Positions 7,732-17,085 of a stretch of DNA of 64,000 nt are shown here, one piece after another (position 1 is the first letter of the stretch; the number at the start of each line of letters is the position of its first letter). Source of the stretch: JAKLQR01 sp963753165. GTDB lineage: Bacteria; Nitrospirota; Thermodesulfovibrionia; Thermodesulfovibrionales; SM23-35. The notes beneath the pieces were generated by a model. The model was not told where the DNA came from and did no database searches. It worked only from the letters and a program-made list of their open reading frames with translations. The position numbers and the translations under genes are program-made. The stretch covers positions 21,666-85,665 of the forward strand of contig CAVWBP010000006.1 in NCBI GenBank assembly GCA_963753165.1, in the 5' to 3' direction.

Positions 7732-8634
7732 TCAGAGTTGTTCTATGGTATACCCTTTGCTTTTCAACGATTCGATGATGCCCCGGTTTCCTACAAGATG
7801 CCCGGCGCCGACAATCACAAAGCAGGTTTCTCTCTTTTTCAGATACCCTTCAATTTTCGATGTCATATTCCTGTTTCTCTGATACATGAGCTTCTCATAG
7901 ACCTGGGACAAACTTCCTTCATCTGAACCGTTTTTCATCACGATTGATTCAAGCCGTTTCGTATCGCCGGTCTGCCAGGCGCGGAGCAGTGCATCAGCCT
8001 CGGCTTCGGCTTCGTAGGCCTGCACATCCTTCAGGGTCTCCAGTAAAAACATCTCCTGTTCGCGGTCGGAAAACCCTGACAGGAGGTTGATCTGGTATTC
8101 AAAGCTTTCGAGTTCCTCGATCCTTTTCTTCGGCAATGCTTTCGAGGTGAAATGCATCTCGATGCCGTAATTCGGGTCGAAGCCCAGTTTCGCAAGCTCG
8201 AACGAGGTAATGGTCAGGGCAAGGAACCACGGCTTCTGTCTTGATACAAGCCAGAGGGGGATGCCGAGTTTCTCATACTGCTTCTTCACCAGCGAATAAG
8301 TTTCTGCGGACACATGGTTTTCAAGGGTGTCATCCCCTGTATAGAATGCGGTATCGATCAGTTTCTGCACATCGACCCGTGCAATATCGTTGATGTTCGC
8401 TTCCACCACTACCACATCAGAAACATCGAACGCATCTTCAATCTTCCTGGCCAGAGGGTATGCCTCCTTCTTCATGAAATGGAGCGAGCCCAGGATATAG
8501 ACGGTATTTGTCCCGGACGTGGCCTTCCAGAGAAAATTCTTGTTGTTCTGCGAAAAACCATCGGTGCCGCCAAACAGTATACTGAAGAGAAGAATCCACC
8601 AAAGCAATAGAATGTTTGTCCTGTTGTTCACCAT
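7732..8634 (-). CDS. TraB/GumN-family protein
   Basis: 300 residues with an N-terminal signal peptide (ILLLWWILLFSILFGGTDG). Family motifs are present: the first GxxH in VYILGSLHFMKKEAYPL, the central VVVEANIND, and the second in FVIVGAGHLVGNRGIIESL near the C-terminus. These two His-containing motifs suggest a metal-dependent enzyme, possibly a protease related to TIKI. The protein is exported or lipid-free periplasmic. It is the first gene of a three-gene minus-strand run (TraB/GumN, NYN, PAP2) with only a few bases between stop and next start. The substrate is unknown. Confidence 0.87.
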   Translation of the reverse strand: MVNNRTNILLLWWILLFSILFGGTDGFSQNNKNFLWKATSGTNTVYILGSLHFMKKEAYPLARKIEDAFDVSDVVVVEANINDIARVDVQKLIDTAFYTGDDTLENHVSAETYSLVKKQYEKLGIPLWLVSRQKPWFLALTITSFELAKLGFDPNYGIEMHFTSKALPKKRIEELESFEYQINLLSGFSDREQEMFLLETLKDVQAYEAEAEADALLRAWQTGDTKRLESIVMKNGSDEGSLSQVYEKLMYQRNRNMTSKIEGYLKKRETCFVIVGAGHLVGNRGIIESLKSKGYTIEQL

Positions 8635-8641
8635 TCAACAA

Positions 8642-9187
8642 CCCCCTTCATGCTTATACAGTATATCAGATCAGAAATACCGATGAGAATGAAAGGGATA
8701 CCATCTCTTTTCGATGAATCCGGACTTCAGGGGTTTTCCCGGAAGCCCTGACCTTCTCTCTTCCGATACCTGATTAGCAGAGGGAATTCAATAGGACAAC
8801 CCCGCCGTGCATGACAAATAATGTCACCTATCGCTAACAATATATGCAATATATTTATTAGATTATAAATATATATTCCACTTAGTATGCGAATGCAAGC
8901 ACACTTGAATTTACAATTTTTGTCACGCACTGAGGGAAAATGTCTCTTGTTGTTCATAGGCTGCTCCGGTCAACATATTGTATTTTTAAGATTTTTTTGT
9001 AATTATCGCCTTTCATCCAGAAACAGGGCCACTATTGAATTACTCATAAATGTACATCCTGGCGGCATTATTTTGCATTCAGGTATACTATTTGCATGTT
9101 TTTTAGAGAATTTTGTTTATAAATTTGGAGAATTTCGGTTAAAATTTGTCTGACATGAAAAAACCGTCACTAAATATGGGGGAATAT
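8642..9187. other. Long AT-rich intergenic region upstream of the C25 protease cluster
   Basis: About 545 bases without a convincing gene. The stretch 8830-8890 and the stretch 9040-9180 are strongly AT-rich and should hold promoters for the divergent TraB/GumN operon and for the protease cluster. Possible small open frames have neither ribosome-binding sites nor family motifs. I looked for a c-di-GMP riboswitch pattern around 8926 because of a CACGCA, but the rest of the motif is missing. Confidence 0.5.
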
Positions 9188-9888
9188 ATGTGTCTAAAAA
9201 ATATTTTGAAAAAACTCGGAGATAACGTGCCTGTTCAAATCCTTTTCCTGCTGTTTGTCTTGCTTTCGTTCATCTCTCCGGCCTTTGCCGGCTTCAATGA
9301 TTGTGCGACAAGCTGGAACAACTTTACCGGTGCCAATGGGTTTATTGCCGATTACACGTATAAAGGGCAATCGATCAAGGACTTGAATCGACTGGTTCCG
9401 GTGATCCCACCCATGGTCAGGCAAATGTTCCGCCTGCGGAGACTGACCTTGCCTCCGGGGCAACTGCCGCACAAATCCCGGTGGATAGACTACTCCATTG
9501 TTTGGATATTATGACGGTGGCACACCATATGATCCCTCAAGACCCTTGATCCATGCTGCACCTATAAAGATGATTATATCTTTTTCCGCATGCGGGTAAC
9601 CGGTGATCCCTCAACGAATAAGACTGATTTCAAATCCTACCATTGGAATGTCCTGTTTGACATTGACGCCGACGGCTACAAAGAATACTGGATAGATATT
9701 GACGGCGGGTACGACTCAACGAGCAAGGACTACGACAGAATTCAAGTCTTTATGACAACAGCAATAATCAGGTACTGAATCCTGAAGGATCCGGGTGTAC
9801 GGATAGAAGTACTTCAGGGCATATAATGCCGTTGACACAGGCAATTGCGGCTGAGCTTGGTTATTCCCATACAAGGGTTAGCCAGTAG
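9188..9888 (+). pseudogene. N-terminal part of the large secreted C25 protease, multiply frameshifted
   Basis: ATG 9188, with GGGGGA 4 bases upstream, opens a signal peptide (VQILFLLFVLLSFISPAFA, then GFNDCATSW). The coding message then hops frames at about 9404, 9497, 9548, 9745 and 9886. Pieces read NGFIADYTYKGQSIKDLNRL, then NVPPAETDLASGATAAQIPV, GYYDGGTPYDPSRP, TYKDDYIFFRMRVTGDPST, WNVLFDIDADGYKEYWIDID and AIAAELGYSHTRVSQ. Together they make a continuous secreted N-terminal domain leading directly into the 1527-residue frame at 9889. Most breaks fit a single missing base in a short homopolymer, so sequencing error is likely. Confidence 0.75.
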
Positions 9889-12800
9889 ATGATGGTACCG
9901 GCGACTACTGGATCGAGGAACAGATTCCCGATGACAGCATTCAAGGACAGCAACGGCAACCAGCTGCTCTATCCCAATTCACCTGTTGCATTCGTGTTCT
10001 CCACTGGCGCTTCAAACCAGAACCCGCTTCAGAAGGACTGGATGATGGACCTGAACTGGATTTCTGACGCCGACCCGATAACCTTCGGAGATATCGTCCG
10101 CCCTGACGGCACCCCGATGATCGAATTTACCGACAACGCAATGAACTTCGTCAATTTCTATACGATCGGAAACAAAATATATGTCTATGTGAAAGACCCG
10201 CGCGCCAACCAAAATAATTCTGCAATTGAAACAATGACCGTTACCGTAACCGATCCGGCTACAGGTGACGATGAAATTATTACTCTCACAGAAACAGGCC
10301 TAAAAACGGGAATATTCAGCAATATTGGCGAAAACCCTCTGGTGGCAACAACCACAAGGACTTGGACTGGCACTAATACAGACGACGACGGCTGGCTCGA
10401 AACGGTTTCAGGCAACAAGATCTATGTTTCCTATACAAACCCGGCCCACATAACCTCTACCGATCAGGCAGATATAGTAGCGCCCTGCCAGCCTTATATA
10501 CAGTTCACCCGCGCCAACGGCCTTCCTTCGAATAATTTCATCCTGACGAACGACCAGAATACGAGCGATAAATTGTATGTAACTACATATTTTCCCGAAG
10601 CCAACATACCTACCACGAGTGTTCAAACGATAGAACTAACACTGTCAGGAAAATATGATACACAGACCCTAACCCTTACAGAAACGGGTGTTAATACCGG
10701 TATCTTCCGTAATACTACGGGTCTTTCTGCAAAAATTTCAGATGGAACTGTAACACCAAATGATAACCTTTGGGAAGACGTGGATGGGGGAATTGTTACG
10801 GCAACCTATAATTACAATGTCGGCGGTTGCTCCGGAACAAAAACCACCACCGCCACCCTGTTTGTTACCCCCGGCGGTGGCAGGGTATACTTTACCAATT
10901 CTTCAGGTACACAGGACGTTGAACTGTACGGTCCCGGGCAGCCTGTATATATTAAAGTTGTTGATAATACATACACATGCTCCTACCCTCTTACTGTTAC
11001 TGTAACTTCACTATCAGGAGATTCAGAGATCGTTGCCATGACTCAAACATCTCCCGTGTCAGGCGTATATATGAACAGCGGTTACTCTTTTGATACGATA
11101 ACATTTGATGGATCGTTTTCTACTAATGACCATCATCTTGAAGTCTCCAATGGAGAAACTTTGACCGTCACCTACCATGACTGCAATGATGGAGATAACG
11201 ATTCGGCTAATGACGATAAGACCGACACAGCCAAATATAATGCGCCTAATCTTGTCATAAACGAAGTCCTGTTCTGGCCTAATAACGTCCCGTATTCAGG
11301 CAACTACGAGGATTATCCTGCTAATGCCTTATGCCAGACAGAATACATTATGCTTTATAACCCCACTACCGTGGGGCTACCTGTTGAGGATTATCGTGTA
11401 ACGGACGGAGATAATTTCACTTATACCCTCCCGGGGATTACTATCGGGGCGGGTGAAAAGGCATATATCTCTCTATATGCACCATCCAATCCACCTCTGC
11501 CCGATTATCAACACGACAGTGCTAATAAAATCTGGTATCTATTTTATAAGACGTCGCCGAGTTTCCCTTCCAATGAACTGGCTGATCAGAACCCCAATAT
11601 CTGTTCCACCAGTCACAGCTACTGCACAACCGATGCGGACTGCACGGGAGGCGGCGGAACCTGTGTCAACAACACCGATCCCTCCGATCAGGTTTTGCTT
11701 TACAATAATCTCGGTCAAATCATTGATTATGTTGCATGGAGTTCAACAGTAACCCCGTCCGTTGACTTTCAGGGTGATGATTCGCCGGCGGTTGCTGCCG
11801 GGATATGGCAGGACGATGCCTTTAAAAATGTCAGCGGCATGTCCATAGGTCAAGTTATAACGCGTTTTCCCATCGGCTTTGACGGCAACACCCCTAACGA
11901 CTGGATAGTGACTACAGACGCAAGCCTGGATGCCTGCACCTATATCGTTACCTATGCGCTTGTATCATCTTTCGATACCTATATGGTAAACGGCAATGTA
12001 ACGGTCCAATGGAACACCACAACGGAAGTGGGCGCTGTCGGATTCTATCTGCTGCGCCTCAATAAAAAAACCGGCGCATATGAACCCGTCAACTCCATCC
12101 TCTTTCCCGCTTTGTTAGATTCGCCGCAAGGCGGAACATACAGCGTGATCGACAGCGGAGCTTCCCTGAATGAAAGCAATACTTACAAACTTATCGAAGT
12201 AGAATTTGGCGGCAGGCAGAATATTTACGGCCCGTATACCGTAACCGTCAAAGACGGATCTGTTCTTGCCGAATCTAAAATACGGGATTCCGGATACAAT
12301 ATCGGGAACCCTCTTTCAAATGTCATCAGGCAGGCCAGGGATATTTCCGACGACAAGAATCTTCGTCTTGAGGCGGTAAAAGAACAAAATGCGATTACGG
12401 TAGAAACTGCGAAGAACCGCAAAGGAAATTCGGCAAAGCTCTCGATGACGGACAAAGGACTTTATTACATGGACGCATCTGAAATCTCCGCTCTGCTCAA
12501 AGTTTCTTCCAAAGATGTTATAAACAAGATCAAGACGAATCGTCTGAGATTAAGTACAATGGGCATTGCTATACCATATATAGCTTCTAATAACAATGCC
12601 GGTATATATTTCTACGGTAAAGGAATAGACAGTATTTATACGAAAGAAAACATCTACTGGATAGAGAAGAACAACGGCCTGCAGATGCCGATCCTCACGG
12701 GAAACGGCCCTCAACCGGCAGAGGGCGATGAGAGCTTTACCGATACGCATAACTTTGAAGAGAATGTTTTTGACGTTACCTCTTTATTTTCAGACCCGAC

Positions 12801-14472
12801 CGTTGATTACTGGTTCTGGGATTATATTGTGAGCGGTGATGAAAGCCTCGGCACCAAAACTTTTCCGATTCAGGTCCCGGATGTTGCCGATGTAGCGACA
12901 AACGCCTCACTCAAGGTCAATCTTCAGGGTGGAACGATTAATGACCATCATGTTGTTGTCACCCTTAACGGTGAAAAGATCGGAGAAGAAACCTGGTATG
13001 GGGCCGTTGCACATACACTCGACCTTTCATTCAAACAAGCTATCCTGAAAAACGGAGAAAATATTGTGCAAATTTACGGTCTGCTTGATACCGGCGCACC
13101 GTACGATATTCTTTATATCAATTCTTTCGATCTGACTTATCAGAGGCTCTACCATGCCGTGGGGAATACACTTCTCTGCCGGGGGGACGGCAATGCGGTA
13201 ATAACCGTCACCGGATTTACTCATTCCGATATTTCAGTATTTGATGTAACGGACACTGAATATCCGAGATTAAATACTGCTACAACTATCGAGGGTACGG
13301 ACGGAAATTACAGGATAAGCTTTGTCCCCGACACTCCCGGCGCCCTTTATCTTGTTGCTTCTTATAGCACTCCTCTCAGGGTGACTAAAGCTCTTGCGGA
13401 TATTCCGTCCAAACTGAAAAATACGGGCAACAAAGCCGATTACCTGATAATCACGAATGAAGCCCTTTTATCGACCGCGCAGTCTCTCGCCAAGTACAGA
13501 AAATCACAGAAATTGAAAAGCATGACGGTCCTTGTGGAAGATATCATGGATGAGTTCAACTACGGGATATCCAGTCCCGAGGCTATCAAGGCCTTCCTAT
13601 CCTACGCATATCATTTTTGGAAAAAGTCTCCCCGGTATGTTGTTCTTATAGGGAAGGGCTCATATGACTACAAAGATTACCTGGGCTTTAGCGATAATAT
13701 TGTGCCGCCTGCAATGGTCGGAACTCCCCAGGGTCTTTTCCCTTCGGACAACTATTTTGCCGATATGAACGGAGACCATATTCCTGATATGTCTATCGGA
13801 AGGCTGCCGGTTGTCACTTCCGGGGAGTTACAGGGCTTTATCAATAAAATTATCGCTTTTGAAAAAGTGAAAAGCGGCGACTGGAAATCACGGGTGCTCA
13901 TGTCCGCGGATTACCCCGAAAACGGTGAGACCTTCCCTGCCGACAGCGACGCCGTGGCTTCCCTTATTCCGCAGGGATATAACGTTTCGAAAATATATCT
14001 GTCCAACCTCTCTCTGCAGGAAGCCCGCAGATTGCTTTTGGAGGGCATCAATAACGGAATAATACTCTTAAACTATATCGGACATGCCGGGGTGGATCGC
14101 CTTTCCCAGGACGGCCTTCTGGTATCAGGTGACGTCGACATGATGACAAACATGGAAAAACTTCCCGTAGTTACGACCATGACATGTGTTACCGGAAACT
14201 TCTCGATTCCCGGCATTGACTGTCTCGGAGAAGCTTTGGTATTGAAAGCCAATGGCGGTGCAGCCGCTTTCCTGGCTCCAACGGGATTGTCCATAAACTC
14301 ATCTGCAAGGGTTTTAGATGAGGAATTTGTGAAGGCTTACCTGCAGCCGGACAAACTGATACTCGGCGATGTTGTTTTGAAAACTTTCCTTAACTATTCC
14401 GGTAAAAACGGCAATAACTATATGCTTGATATTTACAACATCATGGGTGATCCGGCAATGAGACTCAAATAA
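9889..14472 (+). CDS. Giant secreted peptidase, C25 gingipain-type, with lamin-tail and beta-repeat domains
   Basis: 1527 residues in this frame, about 1760 with the upstream pieces. The order is: beta-sandwich repeats sharing LTLTETGxxTGIF near residues 130 and 262 and a diverged copy near 382; a lamin-tail-like domain from about 454 (LVINEVLFWPNN, later DQVLLYNNLGQIIDYVAW); a fibronectin-like module around 700 (GNVTVQWNTTTEVGAVGFYL); a DUF-like sandwich; and a C-terminal C25 peptidase from about 1168. The catalytic dyad is visible as H1399 in LNYIGHAGVD and C1433 in TMTCVTGNFS. Gingipain-type enzymes are secreted cysteine proteases. No C-terminal anchor or sorting signal is evident. It is followed after 3 bases by PqqD and the radical SAM genes. 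Confidence 0.85.
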   Translation: MMVPATTGSRNRFPMTAFKDSNGNQLLYPNSPVAFVFSTGASNQNPLQKDWMMDLNWISDADPITFGDIVRPDGTPMIEFTDNAMNFVNFYTIGNKIYVYVKDPRANQNNSAIETMTVTVTDPATGDDEIITLTETGLKTGIFSNIGENPLVATTTRTWTGTNTDDDGWLETVSGNKIYVSYTNPAHITSTDQADIVAPCQPYIQFTRANGLPSNNFILTNDQNTSDKLYVTTYFPEANIPTTSVQTIELTLSGKYDTQTLTLTETGVNTGIFRNTTGLSAKISDGTVTPNDNLWEDVDGGIVTATYNYNVGGCSGTKTTTATLFVTPGGGRVYFTNSSGTQDVELYGPGQPVYIKVVDNTYTCSYPLTVTVTSLSGDSEIVAMTQTSPVSGVYMNSGYSFDTITFDGSFSTNDHHLEVSNGETLTVTYHDCNDGDNDSANDDKTDTAKYNAPNLVINEVLFWPNNVPYSGNYEDYPANALCQTEYIMLYNPTTVGLPVEDYRVTDGDNFTYTLPGITIGAGEKAYISLYAPSNPPLPDYQHDSANKIWYLFYKTSPSFPSNELADQNPNICSTSHSYCTTDADCTGGGGTCVNNTDPSDQVLLYNNLGQIIDYVAWSSTVTPSVDFQGDDSPAVAAGIWQDDAFKNVSGMSIGQVITRFPIGFDGNTPNDWIVTTDASLDACTYIVTYALVSSFDTYMVNGNVTVQWNTTTEVGAVGFYLLRLNKKTGAYEPVNSILFPALLDSPQGGTYSVIDSGASLNESNTYKLIEVEFGGRQNIYGPYTVTVKDGSVLAESKIRDSGYNIGNPLSNVIRQARDISDDKNLRLEAVKEQNAITVETAKNRKGNSAKLSMTDKGLYYMDASEISALLKVSSKDVINKIKTNRLRLSTMGIAIPYIASNNNAGIYFYGKGIDSIYTKENIYWIEKNNGLQMPILTGNGPQPAEGDESFTDTHNFEENVFDVTSLFSDPTVDYWFWDYIVSGDESLGTKTFPIQVPDVADVATNASLKVNLQGGTINDHHVVVTLNGEKIGEETWYGAVAHTLDLSFKQAILKNGENIVQIYGLLDTGAPYDILYINSFDLTYQRLYHAVGNTLLCRGDGNAVITVTGFTHSDISVFDVTDTEYPRLNTATTIEGTDGNYRISFVPDTPGALYLVASYSTPLRVTKALADIPSKLKNTGNKADYLIITNEALLSTAQSLAKYRKSQKLKSMTVLVEDIMDEFNYGISSPEAIKAFLSYAYHFWKKSPRYVVLIGKGSYDYKDYLGFSDNIVPPAMVGTPQGLFPSDNYFADMNGDHIPDMSIGRLPVVTSGELQGFINKIIAFEKVKSGDWKSRVLMSADYPENGETFPADSDAVASLIPQGYNVSKIYLSNLSLQEARRLLLEGINNGIILLNYIGHAGVDRLSQDGLLVSGDVDMMTNMEKLPVVTTMTCVTGNFSIPGIDCLGEALVLKANGGAAAFLAPTGLSINSSARVLDEEFVKAYLQPDKLILGDVVLKTFLNYSGKNGNNYMLDIYNIMGDPAMRLK

Positions 14473-14475
14473 ATC

Positions 14476-14778
14476 ATGCTACAGGACAATGAACTATTAG
14501 GCAAAAGATTTAAAAAAGCCGGAGAGATCGTGTCCCGCTCTATTGCCGGAGAAACGATCCTTGTTCCGGTTAGCGGCAAACTTGCGGACATGCAGAGGAT
14601 TTTTGCCCTGAACCCTGCCGCCGAGTTTATCTGGAAGCGTCTGGACGGCGAGAAAAATCTCTCGGCTATTTGTAATCAGATCATCGAATATTTCGAGGTC
14701 GATAAAGAACAGGCAGAGAGAGACATATGGGAATTTATCTCCGAACTGTTAAAAGAAAAGCTGATTACCGAAGGCTGA
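14476..14778 (+). CDS. PqqD-type RiPP recognition protein
   Basis: 100 residues of the PqqD fold: GETILVPVSGKLADMQRIFALNPAAEFIWKRLDG and the C-terminal helices with EVDKEQAERDIWEFISELLKEKLI. Such stand-alone RRE domains bind the leader of a peptide precursor and present it to a radical SAM partner. The gene starts 3 bases after the stop of the protease and ends 6 bases before the radical SAM gene, so the three are almost certainly co-transcribed. This recognition role is known for the family; its partner here is inferred to be the 57-residue peptide. Confidence 0.88.
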   Translation: MLQDNELLGKRFKKAGEIVSRSIAGETILVPVSGKLADMQRIFALNPAAEFIWKRLDGEKNLSAICNQIIEYFEVDKEQAERDIWEFISELLKEKLITEG

Positions 14779-14784
14779 TAATTT

Positions 14785-15894
14785 ATGCAATGCGCTGAAA
14801 CAGCATGGCTGACGGACGTGGAGTATCTGAAACAGTTCAGTGACAAGGCATATCAGATGCGGCTACCTCTGTCCGGCGGCATCGAACTGACCTCGCGGTG
14901 TAATCTGAAATGTGTCCACTGCTACTACGGTCCCCATAGCGATGAAAGTCGGATAATTAAGAACGAGATGGACACCGGCAGGATATTGTCCATCATCGAT
15001 GAGATTACCGAAGCCGGATGTCTTTATCTTCTCATTACAGGCGGAGAACCGCTTATTCGGAAGGACTTCAGCGAAATTTACCGATATATAAAAACAAAGG
15101 GCCTTCTGATTACGGTATTCTCGAACGGCACGCTTATATCCGATGATATTGCAGGACTTTTTCATGAAATCCCTCCACAGGCAGTAGAAATCACCCTTTA
15201 TGGAGCGTCCGATGATACCAGTGACAGGATTACGGGTGTTCAGGGTTCTCTCAGGAAGTGCCTGACAGGCATACAAAAACTGCTTGACCACAAAGTCCGT
15301 GTGAAGCTGAAAACCATTCTTATGACATTAAATAGCCATGAATTTTCAGCGATGGAAGATATCGCAAAGGCATTCGGAGTCCCTTTCCGTTTCGATGCAG
15401 CGCTCTTTCCGCGTTTCAGCGGGGACAAGACCCCTATGCGCCTCAGGGTTTCTCCCGAAGCTGCCGTAGAAGTGGAATTGTCCGATGACCAAAGGCTTCA
15501 GGATTATTGTAATTTCTTCAAAAGGACCAGAGATTTTCCAGTCCTTGATACCCTCTATATATGCAGCGCGGGACATACAAATTTTCACATAGACTCATAC
15601 GGCCATCTGAAACCCTGCCTTATGATAAATAATGTTAAGTATGAACTTTCATCCGGCAGTTTCGAATCCGGCTGGCAGAATGTTATAAGTGAGATCATCA
15701 GCCAAAAGGTCCCGGAGAACTATACCTGTAATACCTGTGAGAAGCGTTCACTGTGCGGATTTTGTCCGGCTTTCTTTCAACTGGAAAATGATTCGGAATA
15801 TGTCCGTTCAGAATATCTTTGCACAATGGGCAAACAACGTTATAAAATAATCAATGAGCATGAAGGAGGAGACAATGAAGCCCCGCGAAAGTAA
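14785..15894 (+). CDS. SPASM-domain radical SAM peptide maturase
   Basis: 369 residues. The radical SAM cluster motif is C39-x3-C43-x2-C46 (CNLKCVHC), followed by ITGGEPL (SAM binding) and TVFSNGTLI. The C-terminal SPASM/twitch region has Cys at YICSAGH, LKPCLM, NYTCNTC, SLCGFC and EYLC, enough for two auxiliary Fe-S clusters. Enzymes of this PqqE/AlbA-like type form thioether or C-C cross-links in ribosomal peptides. The 3' end overlaps the start of the Cys-containing peptide gene, in keeping with precursor and maturase being coupled. The product is unknown. Confidence 0.9.
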   Translation: MQCAETAWLTDVEYLKQFSDKAYQMRLPLSGGIELTSRCNLKCVHCYYGPHSDESRIIKNEMDTGRILSIIDEITEAGCLYLLITGGEPLIRKDFSEIYRYIKTKGLLITVFSNGTLISDDIAGLFHEIPPQAVEITLYGASDDTSDRITGVQGSLRKCLTGIQKLLDHKVRVKLKTILMTLNSHEFSAMEDIAKAFGVPFRFDAALFPRFSGDKTPMRLRVSPEAAVEVELSDDQRLQDYCNFFKRTRDFPVLDTLYICSAGHTNFHIDSYGHLKPCLMINNVKYELSSGSFESGWQNVISEIISQKVPENYTCNTCEKRSLCGFCPAFFQLENDSEYVRSEYLCTMGKQRYKIINEHEGGDNEAPRK

Positions 15895-16048
15895 TGAAAA
15901 ACAGCCATACGAGAAGCCGAGGTTGAGGGCAATAGAGCTTGCTGCAGAAGAAATACTCGCCATCGGCTGCAAATCTACAGCCGGCACTGCGCCCGGATCA
16001 AACAATCCGCCATGTATGATCAGGCATTGCTCCGGTAAGGGGTCCTGA
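15875..16048 (+). CDS. Candidate RiPP precursor peptide (57 aa, three Cys)
   Basis: ATG 15875 has AAGGAGGAG 5 bases upstream and overlaps the last 20 bases of the radical SAM gene. The N-terminal half is a leader-like, charged helix (PYEKPRLRAIELAAEEILAI); the C-terminal half starts at G31-C32 and is small-residue and Cys rich (C32, C47, C52, with NNPPCMIRHCSGKGS at the end). A YEKP...I.L...E.L..GC leader/core junction of this sort is typical of radical SAM peptide substrates. The core and its cleavage point, probably near residue 31, are inference. Confidence 0.72.
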   Translation: MKPRESNEKQPYEKPRLRAIELAAEEILAIGCKSTAGTAPGSNNPPCMIRHCSGKGS

Positions 16049-16233
16049 TCCGGATAATGCAATCAAAACAGGAACGCTCCTGAAAACGGTCAATGAAATA
16101 AGTTTTCAAATTATAGCGTTCATCTCCTTGATCTTTTTGTCTCCGTGAATTTTAAGATGATAATCCCGTCTATTAAAAAGCCTGAGGCCTGATCTCTTGA
16201 AGCTTGAAATCGCCGGTGTCCGTATAGGAATCG

Positions 16234-17085
16234 ATGCCGGGGATGGACATAATATGTCATGCCGACCCTGCCTATCAGCAGTTCTCGAAAACCGGAATGA
16301 ACGTTCCCTATGATATTCGGATAACCCTTACAAAAGATCCCATGCCGGATACACGGGGGGCGAAAAAGGTTTTCGACAGCGGGGAATCGTGGTCATTATT
16401 CAGTTCGGGTGAAGAATATTTCCTGTTTTTTAAACCTCCTATTTTTGACAAACCCTATCTTATCGCACGTATGAACCAGGACATTTCAAAAGCGGTCATT
16501 TATTGCAGCAGGCATTTGATTTCCGAAAAAGAAGGCAGCCCCGTATTTATAAACCCGTTTCATTACCCGCTTGATCAAATCCTCTTCATGCATTACCTCG
16601 CTTCGAGGGCCGGAATATTGGTGCATGCAGCGGGAATTGAAATCAACGGGAAAGGTTATATATTTGCAGGCAGATCCGGTGCAGGGAAGACAACTATTTC
16701 AAGACAGTTTGTTTCAAGATCTTTTGGAACTATGCTCAGCGACGATCGGGTTATCATCCGAAAGATCGATGATACTTTCAAGGTTTTCGGCACTCCCTGG
16801 CCTGGAGAAGGCGGTTTCGCGGTAAACCGTGGAGTCCCCCTCGGCGGTATATTTTTCATAGCTCATCGTAATACAAATATGATAGAAGAAATTATTCCCC
16901 TTACTACCATCGAGAAACTTCTGCCGGTTGCCTCCATCCCATGGTACGACCATGAGCCGATGTCCAATATTCTCTCATTCTGTGATGATCTTATTGCACA
17001 TGTCCCCTCCTATATCCTGCATTTCAGTCTGGACACCGGTGTTGTGGATATGCTCGAAAAATTCATCTCGCAGAATGAACCCTGA
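16234..17085 (+). CDS. HprK-like P-loop kinase of the PqqD/radical SAM cluster
   Basis: 283 residues as read from ATG 16234. A P-loop, GRSGAGKTTIS, starts at residue 146, followed by MLSDDRVIIRK and GTPWPGEGGFAVNRGVPLGG, the pattern of HPr-kinase-like proteins found with PqqD and peptide-modifying enzymes. It probably phosphorylates a peptide or protein of the cluster; this is inference. The usual first beta strand seems to lie in another frame just upstream (LKLEIAGVRIGID from TTG 16197), so there may be a frameshift near 16234. It overlaps the next gene by 11 bases. Confidence 0.78.
   Translation: MPGMDIICHADPAYQQFSKTGMNVPYDIRITLTKDPMPDTRGAKKVFDSGESWSLFSSGEEYFLFFKPPIFDKPYLIARMNQDISKAVIYCSRHLISEKEGSPVFINPFHYPLDQILFMHYLASRAGILVHAAGIEINGKGYIFAGRSGAGKTTISRQFVSRSFGTMLSDDRVIIRKIDDTFKVFGTPWPGEGGFAVNRGVPLGGIFFIAHRNTNMIEEIIPLTTIEKLLPVASIPWYDHEPMSNILSFCDDLIAHVPSYILHFSLDTGVVDMLEKFISQNEP

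Noticed and set aside
8640..9180. Possible riboswitch or small RNA in the long spacer
   Set aside because: A CACGCA near 8926 recalled the c-di-GMP riboswitch, but the remaining conserved elements are absent.
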